DNA of 64,000 bases. It comes from Lachancea mirantina (lineage: Eukaryota; Ascomycota; Saccharomycetes; Saccharomycetales; Saccharomycetaceae). The stretch covers positions 806,001 through 870,000 of the forward strand of contig LT598468.1 in NCBI GenBank assembly GCA_900074745.1. Direction: 5' to 3'. The notes below the pieces were generated by a model. The model did not search any database. It had not been told where the DNA came from and saw nothing but the letters and a program-made list of their open reading frames with translations. The position numbers and the translations under genes are program-made. Positions 49,401-59,491 of the stretch are shown one piece after another; position 1 is the first letter of the stretch, and every line of letters begins with the position of its first letter.

Positions 49401-50351
49401 ATGTCATTGAAACCCGGACGTACAATTTTATCTTCTACCATTTCCAAGACGTATGTGGAAGAAATCAAGAATAAAGTAGAAGCCTTGAAAGGTATACGAC
49501 CTGATGGACCACTTTTGGTTGGGTTTCTTGCCAATGATGATCCAGCAGCCGAAATGTACGCCAATTGGACGGCCAAGACTTGTGAATCGATGGGATTCCG
49601 GTACGAACTTAGAACCGTTCCAGAGAAGGATTTCCTAGAAGAAGCGATCATCGAAGCGAACAGAGATGACGCTGTAGACGGTATAATGGTCTATTTTCCA
49701 GTCTTTGGTAATGCCCAAGACCAGTATTTGCAACAAGTCGTTTCCAGAGAAAAAGACGTCGAGGGTCTTAACCACGTTTACTACCAGAACATGTATCACA
49801 ACGTAAGATATTTGGATGACAAACAACAGCAGAAATCGATTTTGCCCTGTACACCACTGGCCGTGGTCAAAATCCTCGAGTACCTCAAAGTTTACAATAA
49901 TTTACTTCCAGAAGGAAATAGACTCTACGGCAAGAAATGTGTCGTTGTCAATCGGTCGGAAATTGTCGGAAGACCCTTGGCGGCACTTCTGGCCAATGAC
50001 GGCGCCATTGTTTACTCCGTCGATGTGAATAACGTACAAAAGTTCACGCGAGGTGAAGGCCTCAAATTCAAAAAACACCATGTCGAAGATTTAGGAGCCT
50101 ACTCGAATGAATTACTACAACAATGTTCTGCAGACGCGGACGTGATCATCACCGGTGTGCCTAGTGAAACCTACCGTTTTCCCACGGAGTTTATTAAAGA
50201 AGGTGCCGTTTGCATAAATTTTTCGTCTAGTAAGAACTTCGACGACGAAGTCAAGACTAAAGCGTCGCTTTACGTTCCGAGCACTGGTAAGGTCACCATT
50301 TCAATGCTGTTGAGGAACATGCTACGTTTAATCGACAACAGGCAAAAGTGA
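49401..50351 (+). CDS. MTD1: NAD-dependent methylenetetrahydrofolate dehydrogenase
   Basis: 316 residues (S. cerevisiae 320). It is a monofunctional relative of FolD: an N-terminal catalytic part and an NAD-binding domain with VVNRSEIVGRPLAALLAND, then a late hydrophobic Ser/Gly part (GKVTISMLLRNMLRL). It oxidises 5,10-methylene-THF to methenyl-THF in the cytosol, feeding one-carbon units to purine synthesis. Convergent with RPF2, matching YKR080W-YKR081C. Confidence 0.95.
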   Translation: MSLKPGRTILSSTISKTYVEEIKNKVEALKGIRPDGPLLVGFLANDDPAAEMYANWTAKTCESMGFRYELRTVPEKDFLEEAIIEANRDDAVDGIMVYFPVFGNAQDQYLQQVVSREKDVEGLNHVYYQNMYHNVRYLDDKQQQKSILPCTPLAVVKILEYLKVYNNLLPEGNRLYGKKCVVVNRSEIVGRPLAALLANDGAIVYSVDVNNVQKFTRGEGLKFKKHHVEDLGAYSNELLQQCSADADVIITGVPSETYRFPTEFIKEGAVCINFSSSKNFDDEVKTKASLYVPSTGKVTISMLLRNMLRLIDNRQK

Positions 50352-50476
50352 AAGGGTTGATAGGAGAAAACTCATTATATAAATCTTCTATCTAATATGA
50401 AAACAGGACTGAAAGCTTTGGAATGAATGCACATCGGAATGGAAAGGTAAACATTATAATACATTTTGCAGCGTTT

Positions 50477-51574
50477 CTAGGCCTTTTTGGAACGCTTGGC
50501 TGGAGGCGCGACCTCGATGTCTGTAGCCGTTACAAAATCTTCACCGTAGCTCTCATCTTCATTAATGTAATTTTCAGTTTCAGAATCTGCGCCGTTCTGA
50601 TCGAATTTGCTCTTAAGACCTTTGAGTTTACGGGTTTGAAGTTTACCGAGATCTTGTTTGCCAACGTGGATAGTACCGATTTTGTCACCAAGAGAATCTC
50701 TTTCAATGTTCTTGACGGTCTTAACTTCAAGTTGTTTCGCCCTCTTGTGCGCTTCTTTGGCCATTTCAGGTGACGGCATATGAATACGTCCAATTTTGAA
50801 ATCGAATCTTGGACCACTCTCTTCTAGCTCAACACGAGGCAACTTCTTACCGCCTTGTTCGCTCCGATACGTTTTGAGGCGGTAGACTCTGAATAGCACG
50901 TTTGGAAGTGGGTCACCATCCTGAAAATCACCCTGTATCGTTAGAGAAATGACATGCTGTAGTCCAGCTACGTCCTGAAGGTCTGTGACGTCGCCTCTGA
51001 AGAAATCTAGAAACAGCGATTTTATCTGCTGGTAAACTGGATGCGAGTCGAACGCGGAGCCCTGGAATGAGAAAAGAGGTTTCGCACCGAGAGTAAACGT
51101 CTGTTTTCTGAAATCCGATAACAACTTGTAATTCTCCGCAATTTGAAGCTCTATCATGTCGTAAACCTTATAGCCAAAAGTCCTCACAAACGTCAAATTG
51201 TTTTTCCGCTTCTTGGAGCTTGTAGCGAGTACCATCAATGAGCAATCGTTCTTTTCACTGAAAAACTCCAATTGACTAGCGTCTTCGAACGGAAGAATAC
51301 CATTTTTCTTTGTGAATCTCTTGATATCGGGCTTTTTCAAGGCGCTCAAATCGACCATGGCATCATGGAGAAGCTTGTTCGACGTCTTTCCCGGAATGAA
51401 TAAAGCTTGCTTTACGTTTTCCACAAGCTTAGATTCCTTTTTATCGAGAGCACGCTTAGCTCTATTGTTCTTAGGTTTTCTGTCAAAAAATCCATTTGTT
51501 AGTCTAAGTCCAGCGTAATAAAGGCCTATTCAACCGCTGAAAACGGCCACAGCCACATACATTGTTCTGATCAT
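50477..51574 (-). CDS. RPF2: Rpf2, Brix-domain 60S assembly factor, spliced
   Basis: Exons 51574-51561 and 51479-50477 join to 338 residues (S. cerevisiae 344). Exon 1 is only 14 nt: ATG ATC AGA ACA AT, giving MIRT plus part of an Ile codon. The spliced N-terminus MIRTIKPKNNRAKRALDKK lines up with S. cerevisiae MIRTVKPKNARAKRAL. Without the intron there is no ATG ahead of the conserved region. The Brix domain covers about residues 30-235 (NDCSLMVLATSSKKRKNNLTF, DVAGLQHVISL). Rpf2 with Rrs1 brings the 5S RNP into pre-60S particles. PAC and RRPE motifs lie 107-131 bp upstream. Confidence 0.95.
51480..51560 (-). other. RPF2 spliceosomal intron
   Basis: 81 nt. Donor GTATGT (51560-51555), branch GACTAAC at 51504-51498 (one mismatch), acceptor TTTTTTGACAG ending at 51480. 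It splits codon 5 after two bases. S. cerevisiae RPF2 is, as far as I recall, intronless. Confidence 0.9.
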
Positions 51575-51680
51575 GATAAATTGGAATATCAACTAATAAG
51601 AACCGGAAACTGTGTATTGCCCAGCTATTCCTGCTCTTTTTTAAATAGCTTTGTTCTTAGTTAGTTGAGATGTACGCGAT

Positions 51681-51705
51681 GCGATGAGCTTCCAAAAATT
51701 TTTCA
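51681..51705. promoter_or_regulatory. PAC and RRPE pair in the RPF2-NUP133 promoter
   Basis: GCGATGAGCT at 51681-51690 is an exact PAC box, and AAAAATTTTTCA at 51694-51705 is an exact RRPE. They lie 3 bp apart, the usual layout for ribosome-biogenesis genes, so they most likely serve RPF2. Confidence 0.8.
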
Positions 51706-51836
51706 ACTTGCAGAAAGTACGAATAAAGATGTTATTGTCAACGAAATCATACTAAATCATACTATACCAGGAATTTACTACAAAGCAACTATACAAGAGA
51801 CCCCAAACCAAGCCAAAGACGGCTCAACCGGACTCC

Positions 51837-54800
51837 ATGACATTTCAACCGGTGTTCCAAATTAGAAAGGAACTGAATTTTGCGTCATTGGAAGATGAAT
51901 CGAACCTTACCCAGTCCTTTGTCGAGGAATTTCAGTCACACAATGCAGATACAACAGTGGTAGACGGATTCTCGAATGATGTGATTTTGGTGGAAAACGA
52001 GAAATATAATGTCAAGAAGCTGCCCGCAAACATGGACTTTTTGCCCCAGGAGAAAAATTTGAATGCTTTGATTGATACAGAATCTGGGAAGGCTTTGGTT
52101 GCCGACAGTGACGAGCTGTATGTTTGGACATTCGATGCTGGTTATAAACACCCCAATATAAACAAGATTTCTCTGCATAGCGAACACGAGCTGCTGCAAA
52201 GTCCGCCAGAGGTTGTGTTTACGTGGCCCGCTGCAGCAGACGACGAAATTGACTCTAAAGTCCCAGGAATCTGCGTTGTGAACAAAGTTACCGGGGTCGT
52301 TAAATTGTTCGAGGAAGTCGATACTATCAACAGTGTTTCGTCCCCTGTGTTTAGGGACAAAGCGCACGAGCTTGACCTCAAACTGAAGAGTAAAGAACAT
52401 GTCATTAGCGTGGTCAATTGCGAACCCGCTGGAATCGTGATAGCCACCTCCACAGGTCGTCTTCTACTGATAGCGATAAGGGATTATGCGGGCCAACCCA
52501 TGTTGAAGTTGAAGGCTCAGCTCGTCAAATCCCATATGACTCTATTCAGTACGTCTAACGAGTTCAAACAGGTTGTCTCAATGAAGCCCGGAGTGATTGT
52601 TGGGAAAGGAGAAAGAATCTTGTCGACGATCACTCGAGGTGGCCATTTCCTAATTTGGAATCTTTCTGCAGTGGCTCAGTCTTATAAGCGGCTGGAAATA
52701 AACATTTACGAGCAAATATTGGAATCTCTTCAGGACCTGTATCCTACAGCACATGGATCACTTCAGGTTCTGGATTCCCATCCTTTGCCCGCAGACAAGC
52801 AAGCGTATTCGGTTTTGTCTTCCATAAGAAATGGTGACGAAGGAAACCTTTACATTTTGTCCACGATTGTCGTAGATGAGAAAACGAACAGCTTCGCAAT
52901 CTTTTCCACTTACAGATTGAACACGATATATTATCCCATAAAGTCTGCAGAGTACCCCCGCTTGGTGATACCTGCCGCTTTGGATAGCAAGATTGACAAA
53001 TTCGTCACAATATTTGTCATTTTCGAAAACGCAGTAGTGCTTACACAAGTCAGCGCCAAGCTTGATCACACTTACCCACTCCGGAGGAAATGGGAAGATA
53101 TTATAAGCTTTCGGAAAAACACGAAAATAATAGGCTATGGCTGCGATTCAGAAGCAATATACCTGTTTAATAAAAAAGTTGGTATACTACGAGTTTCAGC
53201 CACAAAGGAGTCAACAGCACCAGAAGACTTCAGAGGATCATTTGTTAAATCACACTTGGAACAGGCGATCTATTTCTCCAACGTTGCTTCCACACCCATC
53301 GAATTTAACATTCCAATGGAAATCACGCTAGACCGCGAAGAGATCGAATGCGGATTGATGGCTTGTGCTAAAGAAATCTTGCTAACGAAGTCAGAGTACA
53401 TTCCACCAAAAATGAGCTCTGTTCTGCACCAAGTTCGCTTGCGAGTGGATCTATTTAGGACACTGCTTGAATTTACCAAAGTAAACTTCCTGAACAAGGT
53501 AAGGCCAACTATCTTGCTGGAATTAGTTGAGTATTTTGAGATTCTCAATTGCGTTTCCACAACATTATCCTATGCCGGTTCATCTTCGGAGTTGGCAAGC
53601 CTGTGGCAAGAAACACTTAAAGGCAATGAAATCGACGAAGAGACATTCGTTGTGCATGGATTAGAAGGGTTCCGCCAGGTCTTCGAATCATATTTGGAAA
53701 ACATTGCTAGCACGCTGAGCGCTACGTCTGATATAGACTCGTGGAATACTGGCATCGATTTCTTGGTCGCTTCAGTTTACGAAAGTGTATTAAATGACGG
53801 CGAGCAAGAGTACCGGTATCAGGGTTTGCAATTAGATCCAGCTGAGCAACAGAGTAAACTTGCTTGGTTCGCGGAGGGCAGAATAGCAGAACTATCAAAT
53901 GATTTATTCTTGGGATATTCCGATGTCTTGGAGAAGACTGAGAATTTGGCATCTCACGCCCTAAAATTGTTGTCGCTTGCCAAAGCTTTATACTATATTT
54001 CCAATCAGAGAATAGCGTGGTTCAAAGACGCATTGACTCGCACAGAGACCCAAGAATATAAAGAGCTCCTCACTTTGTATCGCAAAAATACAACCGTTTG
54101 GAATGAAATTCTGTGCAAGGCAAATCAGAACTTAGAGTGCCTACAAATAGCCGATTTTTATCGAGATCTGCGGTCGATTGTCCAAATTCTGAACAACATA
54201 CATGATGAAGTATCTGCTGAAGCATTTATTCCGTATTTTAACAAATACGGATATGATTTTGCTCGTGAGTTATTCTCTTCATACGTGGCAAGCGGGAACT
54301 TGCAGGACCTCTACAACAAATTTCCACAATTCCACCCTCTTTTGGTCAAATTCTTCGATGAAAACCCCCAATATAGCGATGTTGCGTGGATTGGAACCGT
54401 CTTCGATAAGAAATATAGTAAAGCGTCGTCTCTCTTGCTGGATGCTGTCGAGAGGAACGCTAAGCAAGAACATCAACTTAATCGGTGTCAAGTGCAAGCC
54501 AGTATCGCGAAACTCTGCGTACTGGCTGCGAACCGCAACGTCGAACAGGGAGTACTTGTCAAAATACAAGGAGTTCTTGACACTGCGGACGGTCTCAGTG
54601 ATCTAAAGGACAAATTGAGAAGTGGTGCAAGTCTCAATGCGCGATATCATTCAGATGAAGAGATCAAAACCCTGTTTTCCTGTTTAAGCGGTCGTGTCGC
54701 GCGGGAGTTCCAAGTCTCGATGCATGAAATCATCGAGATTTATACACTCATGAACCAAAAGGACGGATTCTTTTATGCCCTCAAACTTCTCCTGCTGAAT

Positions 54801-55220
54801 AGCGAGATGTTTGACTTAGAGTCTTACCGGTTTTTGAATGCACTTTTATGGAGAAGATGTTTACTCTTCGAAGGGCCAATGAAACTCACGGATTTTCGCA
54901 ATTCAGCTTTGTATTTCACATTGAGCAGAGCTTTTAACGAACTCCTGTTCAAGGCCAATAGTGACCTTCCGGCTTGGGATATGCTCGTAGACCTCAGTTC
55001 GACGTCACCAGATTACTTCAAGGCGAGATATGCGGATCTGGTCCAAACGCCCCTTGCTCTAGCAGATTGTGCAGCAGACGAGGTAAACCAGATTCGATCA
55101 CTTGGCGAAGATCTCGTTACCGATTTAAAGACCGTCATTGCAACGGCAAATGAAACTGCCGGCTATCCTTACGTGATCAATTACGAAACAAACAAAATAG
55201 AGAATATTCGCGTCAATTAA
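51837..55220 (+). CDS. NUP133: Nup133, outer-ring nucleoporin of the Y complex
   Basis: 1127 residues (S. cerevisiae 1157). An N-terminal seven-blade beta-propeller (about residues 50-460: VVNCEPAGIVIATSTGRLL, ESLQDLYPTAHGSL) is followed by an alpha-helical stack to the C-terminus (WNEILCKANQNLECLQIADFYRDL; ending VINYETNKIENIRV). Nup133 joins Nup84 in the pore scaffold. It is divergent from RPF2, matching YKR082W. Confidence 0.96.
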   Translation: MTFQPVFQIRKELNFASLEDESNLTQSFVEEFQSHNADTTVVDGFSNDVILVENEKYNVKKLPANMDFLPQEKNLNALIDTESGKALVADSDELYVWTFDAGYKHPNINKISLHSEHELLQSPPEVVFTWPAAADDEIDSKVPGICVVNKVTGVVKLFEEVDTINSVSSPVFRDKAHELDLKLKSKEHVISVVNCEPAGIVIATSTGRLLLIAIRDYAGQPMLKLKAQLVKSHMTLFSTSNEFKQVVSMKPGVIVGKGERILSTITRGGHFLIWNLSAVAQSYKRLEINIYEQILESLQDLYPTAHGSLQVLDSHPLPADKQAYSVLSSIRNGDEGNLYILSTIVVDEKTNSFAIFSTYRLNTIYYPIKSAEYPRLVIPAALDSKIDKFVTIFVIFENAVVLTQVSAKLDHTYPLRRKWEDIISFRKNTKIIGYGCDSEAIYLFNKKVGILRVSATKESTAPEDFRGSFVKSHLEQAIYFSNVASTPIEFNIPMEITLDREEIECGLMACAKEILLTKSEYIPPKMSSVLHQVRLRVDLFRTLLEFTKVNFLNKVRPTILLELVEYFEILNCVSTTLSYAGSSSELASLWQETLKGNEIDEETFVVHGLEGFRQVFESYLENIASTLSATSDIDSWNTGIDFLVASVYESVLNDGEQEYRYQGLQLDPAEQQSKLAWFAEGRIAELSNDLFLGYSDVLEKTENLASHALKLLSLAKALYYISNQRIAWFKDALTRTETQEYKELLTLYRKNTTVWNEILCKANQNLECLQIADFYRDLRSIVQILNNIHDEVSAEAFIPYFNKYGYDFARELFSSYVASGNLQDLYNKFPQFHPLLVKFFDENPQYSDVAWIGTVFDKKYSKASSLLLDAVERNAKQEHQLNRCQVQASIAKLCVLAANRNVEQGVLVKIQGVLDTADGLSDLKDKLRSGASLNARYHSDEEIKTLFSCLSGRVAREFQVSMHEIIEIYTLMNQKDGFFYALKLLLLNSEMFDLESYRFLNALLWRRCLLFEGPMKLTDFRNSALYFTLSRAFNELLFKANSDLPAWDMLVDLSSTSPDYFKARYADLVQTPLALADCAADEVNQIRSLGEDLVTDLKTVIATANETAGYPYVINYETNKIENIRVN

Positions 55221-55273
55221 AAGTTGTGCCTGTTATAATACTATACAATATCCAATTTTTCTTTCCATGTAAC

Positions 55274-55630
55274 CTACCCGTTACCCCCTTGTGCCACGTT
55301 CGCCTCTTGTTCACCGTCAACTTTGACTCTCACTAATGTCTCAGGCAGAGGCGGCTCTTTGTCCAAGTCTTCTGGTCCGTTATTCCATGTACCTACTTCG
55401 TAATCTCCCTCGGCATACTGCAATAAACTCAAACTCGCTTGCGAAATCGATCGCACTATCGAGTCCCAATTGCTCATCACCTGTGCTACTCTATCTGCGT
55501 TATCCTTCATTTCACGGACTTGAATTGCCAATTCGTCGAGCTGACGTCTCATGTCCGTGGTTAGCGCTCTAATAGTTCGCACCGCATTCAATTCGCGTTT
55601 TTTCGACGCTATCTGATCGTCCAAGTTCAT
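55274..55630 (-). CDS. DAD2: Dad2, DASH/Dam1 kinetochore complex subunit
   Basis: 118 residues (S. cerevisiae 133). A coiled N-terminal half (about 1-60) and the family signature NWDSIVRSISQASLSLLQYAEGDYEVGTW, with LPETLVRVKVDG near the end. The DASH ring couples kinetochores to microtubule plus ends. It is convergent with NUP133 (53 bp apart), as YKR083C is. Confidence 0.96.
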   Translation of the reverse strand: MNLDDQIASKKRELNAVRTIRALTTDMRRQLDELAIQVREMKDNADRVAQVMSNWDSIVRSISQASLSLLQYAEGDYEVGTWNNGPEDLDKEPPLPETLVRVKVDGEQEANVAQGGNG

Positions 55631-55947
55631 TCGGAAGCGTAATTATATGAAACTATGAACCCAAAACAAAGTATTACGATATCTATAGTCACTGAAGTAC
55701 TCGCTGAGACATCGATTTATCTGGTCCTTGTTTACTCTTTAAGCTCATCTCTCTTAGATAGAGGCCAAAAGTTCACGAAAATTGATAAAGGAAAAACCCT
55801 TCGTTAGTAATGACATCAACACTTTTCATCCATTTTGTGAATAAAGGTAAACAAACATCTGTAAACTTTAAACAGTAACAACACCAAAGATTTGTTGATG
55901 ATTGCAAGGTGTCTCAGGCGTAACCACGAATATATTATAGCGTAAAA
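55631..55947. promoter_or_regulatory. DAD2-SGO1 divergent promoter with an SCB
   Basis: 317 bp. CACGAAAA at 55774-55781 is an exact SBF-binding cell-cycle box, 168 bp upstream of SGO1. No gene is seen. Confidence 0.5.
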
Positions 55948-57759
55948 ATGTCGAGGAACAATAGGAAACGTGGATCGACCGCGCAACCGAAATTTGTTGT
56001 AGAAGAGGCGGCCAGAGACAGGATATCACAAGTTCAAGAGTTTCAGGAGTTGCTGGATAGCCAAAAAACCGATTTTGAAAGGGTCAGAGCAGGGTATAGT
56101 CAGCAGAATGTGAGACTAGCGAGATGCAATAGTACGTTGCTGATTAGAATTCGAGAGATGGAGAAGAATGTGAGCGAATTGGTGCAGGAAAACGTGACTT
56201 TACGATCTCGACTCTCTGTCAACGAAGCACGCTTCAAAGAGCGATTGGATGACCAAGTTCAAATGCTGGAAAGGGGAATTTTGCAACGGTTTGAAGAAAT
56301 TTTCCACATGTTTGCATCTATAAGGAGAAGGGAAGGTTTAAGGCCGTCGGCGGTAAATTTTACGGAAAAAACCGCCGGGATAAACGAGCCCCGTTCTATC
56401 TTGAAAAGGAGTCGCCCATCTTCGTCTCGTACACAGCGAAGTATAAGGAACTCGGGGATCACGTTTTCTGACTTGGATCCGGAATCAGGTGCGCGCGGAG
56501 ATTCTGGTCACACGAACGATATAACTGAAGAGTCTAGTACAAGAAAGGACCTGAGTCCACAAACTAAGAAACGACGCAGGAGTTCCAGAAGAGAATCTTT
56601 GTTCAGTCGGGCCGACTTTGAGTTTTTAGATGAAGGTGGACGACTGCCCGATGCCGATGACGGATCTGCTAGTAGACCCACTGCAGACAACGAAACACCC
56701 GATGCTCGTAACGTAACACTTCCAGACGATCCAGAAGTACCAGAAGATCAAGATCTGACGTCTCTCAATGATGTTTGCAATTTCACAACATCCATCATCG
56801 ATTGCTCGATACCCGAAGAAGCAGCCGAAATGGATGCCGCTACGGGGAAAGGCGCAGAAGCCTCTAGCAGTAAAATTGGAGTGTATCAAGACCATCAAGA
56901 TGAAACCAACATCGACCAGAATCGCAGCAGCATGAATCACAGCACCACGACCAGCATATCCGACAACACATTCCCACAACAACAATTAGCATTTTTGCCA
57001 ATAAAGAAAACGTCGCAACAAAAGATTAAGCATTCCATGAAATCTAGAGGAGGTAAAAAGATGATTGATGAAGTTATGCCCGCTACTGCTACCGAGAAGT
57101 TTCTCAGCGATTCTAGGGTTCGTCGCACTAGAGGTAAAGCGGTTAATTACACGTTACCGTCCCTCAGAGCCAAAATGCGTCGTCCATCTGAAAAGTTCGT
57201 CGACGCCACAACCACCGTGGATATACATGATCTTCAAGTCCGTGGTGGTGAAAAAAGAGCACGTACTAAATCCAAAGAGCCTACTCCAGAGACGACTCCT
57301 AGCGGCTTCGAGGGCGTCAACAAACCTGAAGATCCTACCGCGTCCGACCAGACTGTTCCTGAGCATTCTCCCCAGGAGACTGGCCCCGCTCAGCAAAGTA
57401 CTGACGCCAATAATGAATTCAATAGTTCTGAGAGCACCTTAATTTCAAGACCGCCCACGTCAAGTACACCGAGACCAAGTGCCTTGAAGGATATAACAAA
57501 CAAATCCCAAGGGAAATCGCTAGGAAAGACCAAAAAGCTATTTAAGAGAGCAATCATTGGCGATATAGATGATGAAAACTCGGTCACAACCGAAAATGCT
57601 GCAAAAGGCAAAACAACAAACTTTAGATTGCATGGCGATGATTTATCAGCCTTCCATTTGCTTGATGATTTAAAAAATAATGGTCGTCCAAGAACTCATA
57701 GAGCGCAGGCCAAAAGACCTCTGGAGAAACGCAAACAAAAATCAAGTCTAAAAAGCTGA
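55948..57759 (+). CDS. SGO1: shugoshin Sgo1, guardian of centromeric cohesion
   Basis: 603 residues (S. cerevisiae 590). The N-terminal coiled coil (about residues 20-105) is the PP2A-Rts1 binding region. A long disordered acidic and Ser-rich middle follows. The basic SGO motif lies near residue 390 (RRTRGKAVNYTLPSLRAKMR), which reads phosphorylated histone H2A at pericentromeres. Sgo1 protects cohesin and senses sister tension. The position beside CDC21 matches YOR073W-YOR074C. Confidence 0.95.
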   Translation: MSRNNRKRGSTAQPKFVVEEAARDRISQVQEFQELLDSQKTDFERVRAGYSQQNVRLARCNSTLLIRIREMEKNVSELVQENVTLRSRLSVNEARFKERLDDQVQMLERGILQRFEEIFHMFASIRRREGLRPSAVNFTEKTAGINEPRSILKRSRPSSSRTQRSIRNSGITFSDLDPESGARGDSGHTNDITEESSTRKDLSPQTKKRRRSSRRESLFSRADFEFLDEGGRLPDADDGSASRPTADNETPDARNVTLPDDPEVPEDQDLTSLNDVCNFTTSIIDCSIPEEAAEMDAATGKGAEASSSKIGVYQDHQDETNIDQNRSSMNHSTTTSISDNTFPQQQLAFLPIKKTSQQKIKHSMKSRGGKKMIDEVMPATATEKFLSDSRVRRTRGKAVNYTLPSLRAKMRRPSEKFVDATTTVDIHDLQVRGGEKRARTKSKEPTPETTPSGFEGVNKPEDPTASDQTVPEHSPQETGPAQQSTDANNEFNSSESTLISRPPTSSTPRPSALKDITNKSQGKSLGKTKKLFKRAIIGDIDDENSVTTENAAKGKTTNFRLHGDDLSAFHLLDDLKNNGRPRTHRAQAKRPLEKRKQKSSLKS

Positions 57760-57792
57760 ACAACTTATTTAAATAGTGTGTTTATAAACATA

Positions 57793-58728
57793 TCAAACAC
57801 TCATAGTCATTTGAATTCTACCGTGAGGATTATAATCGGAAAGTTCGAAATCTTCAAACTTGAAATCATCAATCGATGATACGGATCTTTTTATGACGAG
57901 TTTAGGGAATGCTCTGGGCTCACGCTTTATTTGTTCTTGCAATGCTTCAATATGGTCCCGGTATACATGAGCATCGCCTAAAGTATGGATAAACTCATAT
58001 GGCTCCATATCGCAGACATGTGCAATCATTTTGGTCAAGAGTGCATACGATGCTATGTTGAAAGGCACACCGAGCCCCATATCGCATGACCGCTGATATA
58101 ACAAGCAAGAAAGACGGGGCTTGGCACCATCTTCCTTGGCGAAACTCACGTAAAACTGGCAGAAAATATGGCATGGTGGAAGCGCCATCTTGTCGAAATC
58201 CGCAGGATTCCAAGCACTCATAATGATTCTACGATCCATGGGATCGGTCTTAAGTTTGTAAATCACCTGTGCAAGTTGGTCTACGCCAAGTCCGTCGTAA
58301 TTATCATCACAAGTTTTATACTCCGCACCAAAATGTCTCCACTGGAACCCATATATGGGTCCCAAATCACCCTCACGCCTATCCGTGAGCCCGCGCCTGT
58401 CCAAAAACTCTCTAGACCCATTTCCTTCCCAAATTCTTACACCCTTCTCCGATAACTTCTTCCCGTCTGTACAACCGGCCACGAACCATAAAAGCTCGTG
58501 CACGATACCTTTAATGAACACTTTTTTCGTCGTGAGCAAAGGAAAAGTGTCATCAGTCAAACGAAATCGCAACTGTGGTGGAGCAAAGACACTGTAGGTG
58601 CCTGTACCTGTTCTGTCGGATCTAAATTCGCCATTTTCGATGATCTGTTGGCAAAGCTCAAGGTACTGTTTTTCTTCCGCGTTTTCGCTGCTATTGAATC
58701 TCTGTTTTTCGCAGGCTTGTACTGTCAT
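57793..58728 (-). CDS. CDC21: thymidylate synthase
   Basis: 311 residues (S. cerevisiae 304). All catalytic marks are present: RTGTGT folate/phosphate loop near residue 39, catalytic Cys186 in [24 protein letters not shown] and [11 protein letters not shown]. It makes dTMP from dUMP using methylene-THF, so it shares its cofactor with the MTD1 product nearby in metabolism. Two MCB boxes lie 110-144 bp upstream, the classic S-phase promoter. Convergent with SGO1. Confidence 0.98.
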   Translation of the reverse strand: MTVQACEKQRFNSSENAEEKQYLELCQQIIENGEFRSDRTGTGTYSVFAPPQLRFRLTDDTFPLLTTKKVFIKGIVHELLWFVAGCTDGKKLSEKGVRIWEGNGSREFLDRRGLTDRREGDLGPIYGFQWRHFGAEYKTCDDNYDGLGVDQLAQVIYKLKTDPMDRRIIMSAWNPADFDKMALPPCHIFCQFYVSFAKEDGAKPRLSCLLYQRSCDMGLGVPFNIASYALLTKMIAHVCDMEPYEFIHTLGDAHVYRDHIEALQEQIKREPRAFPKLVIKRSVSSIDDFKFEDFELSDYNPHGRIQMTMSV

Positions 58729-59491
58729 GACAAGTTCACTTTATTGTTACTCAACCGATTTAGTGCGGAGCCTTTAAGTCGATATCAAGTTCGTTCCAGT
58801 GATTCTTTTCAAGTCTGGCGTTCATTGTTATGAGTTAACGCGTATTTTTTCAACTTACGTAAAAAGACGCGTCAACAAGATGTTCGGCTCATCGCGAGCA
58901 TCAACAACTCCGAAGGCAGCTGAAGCTGTAAATAGAAACTCGACTCCTATCAATATTCGTTTGAATAATTAAAAAAGCTTCAAGAGATTGATATGGCTGT
59001 TTTTAGGCTTTGAAATGGTGTTCGGGGCCACCTTCAACCGGGTCTAATCATTGTTTTTGGACTTATTATGAAAACGCGAGTTGAAATGGATAAGAACCGT
59101 GAAAAAAGTACAATACTACTAGAATCTGTTGAGCATAGACAGACGCACTACTGGGCACCACTTGGAGCTGAAAATATTGAATGGCTGCAGGAAAACGCTG
59201 TACGAATGAGTCCTCGTAATGGCAGCCGCGAAAATGGCGACAAAACTCACGAAGACGCAGAATTTGATTCTTTCGATATAATTAGCATACAACAGGCGAT
59301 GGAAACGTCTCACAGGGCGGATTGACCTTATAAGACGGCTTTTGGCAGTCTTGAATCAGTTAATATCATCATGTACGAATCATCGCTCATAGCGAGACCT
59401 TCGATGAGGTACTTGGTAACCTCCCAATCATCAAACCCAGCATAACAAAAGAACCCCATAGCCAGGCCCGTTCCTAGCGTAAACGATATTA
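58729..59491. other. CDC21-UFE1 intergenic region with small ORFs of unknown standing
   Basis: Besides the MCB boxes it holds three short ATG frames. 58880-58972 (+), 30 residues, starts MFGSSRASTTPKAAEA, 8 bp after an MCB. 59068-59325 (+), 85 residues, is acidic towards its end (EDAEFDSFDIISIQQAMETS). 59328-59459 (-), 43 residues, starts MGFFCYAGFDDWEVTKYL; its frame upstream of the ATG is also strongly hydrophobic. I do not recognise any of them. UFE1 upstream control may also lie here. Confidence 0.35.
58838..58872. promoter_or_regulatory. two MCB boxes (ACGCGT) upstream of CDC21
   Basis: ACGCGT at 58838-58843 and 58867-58872. The MluI cell-cycle box is bound by MBF and was first defined on CDC21 and other DNA-synthesis genes in S. 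cerevisiae. Confidence 0.85.
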
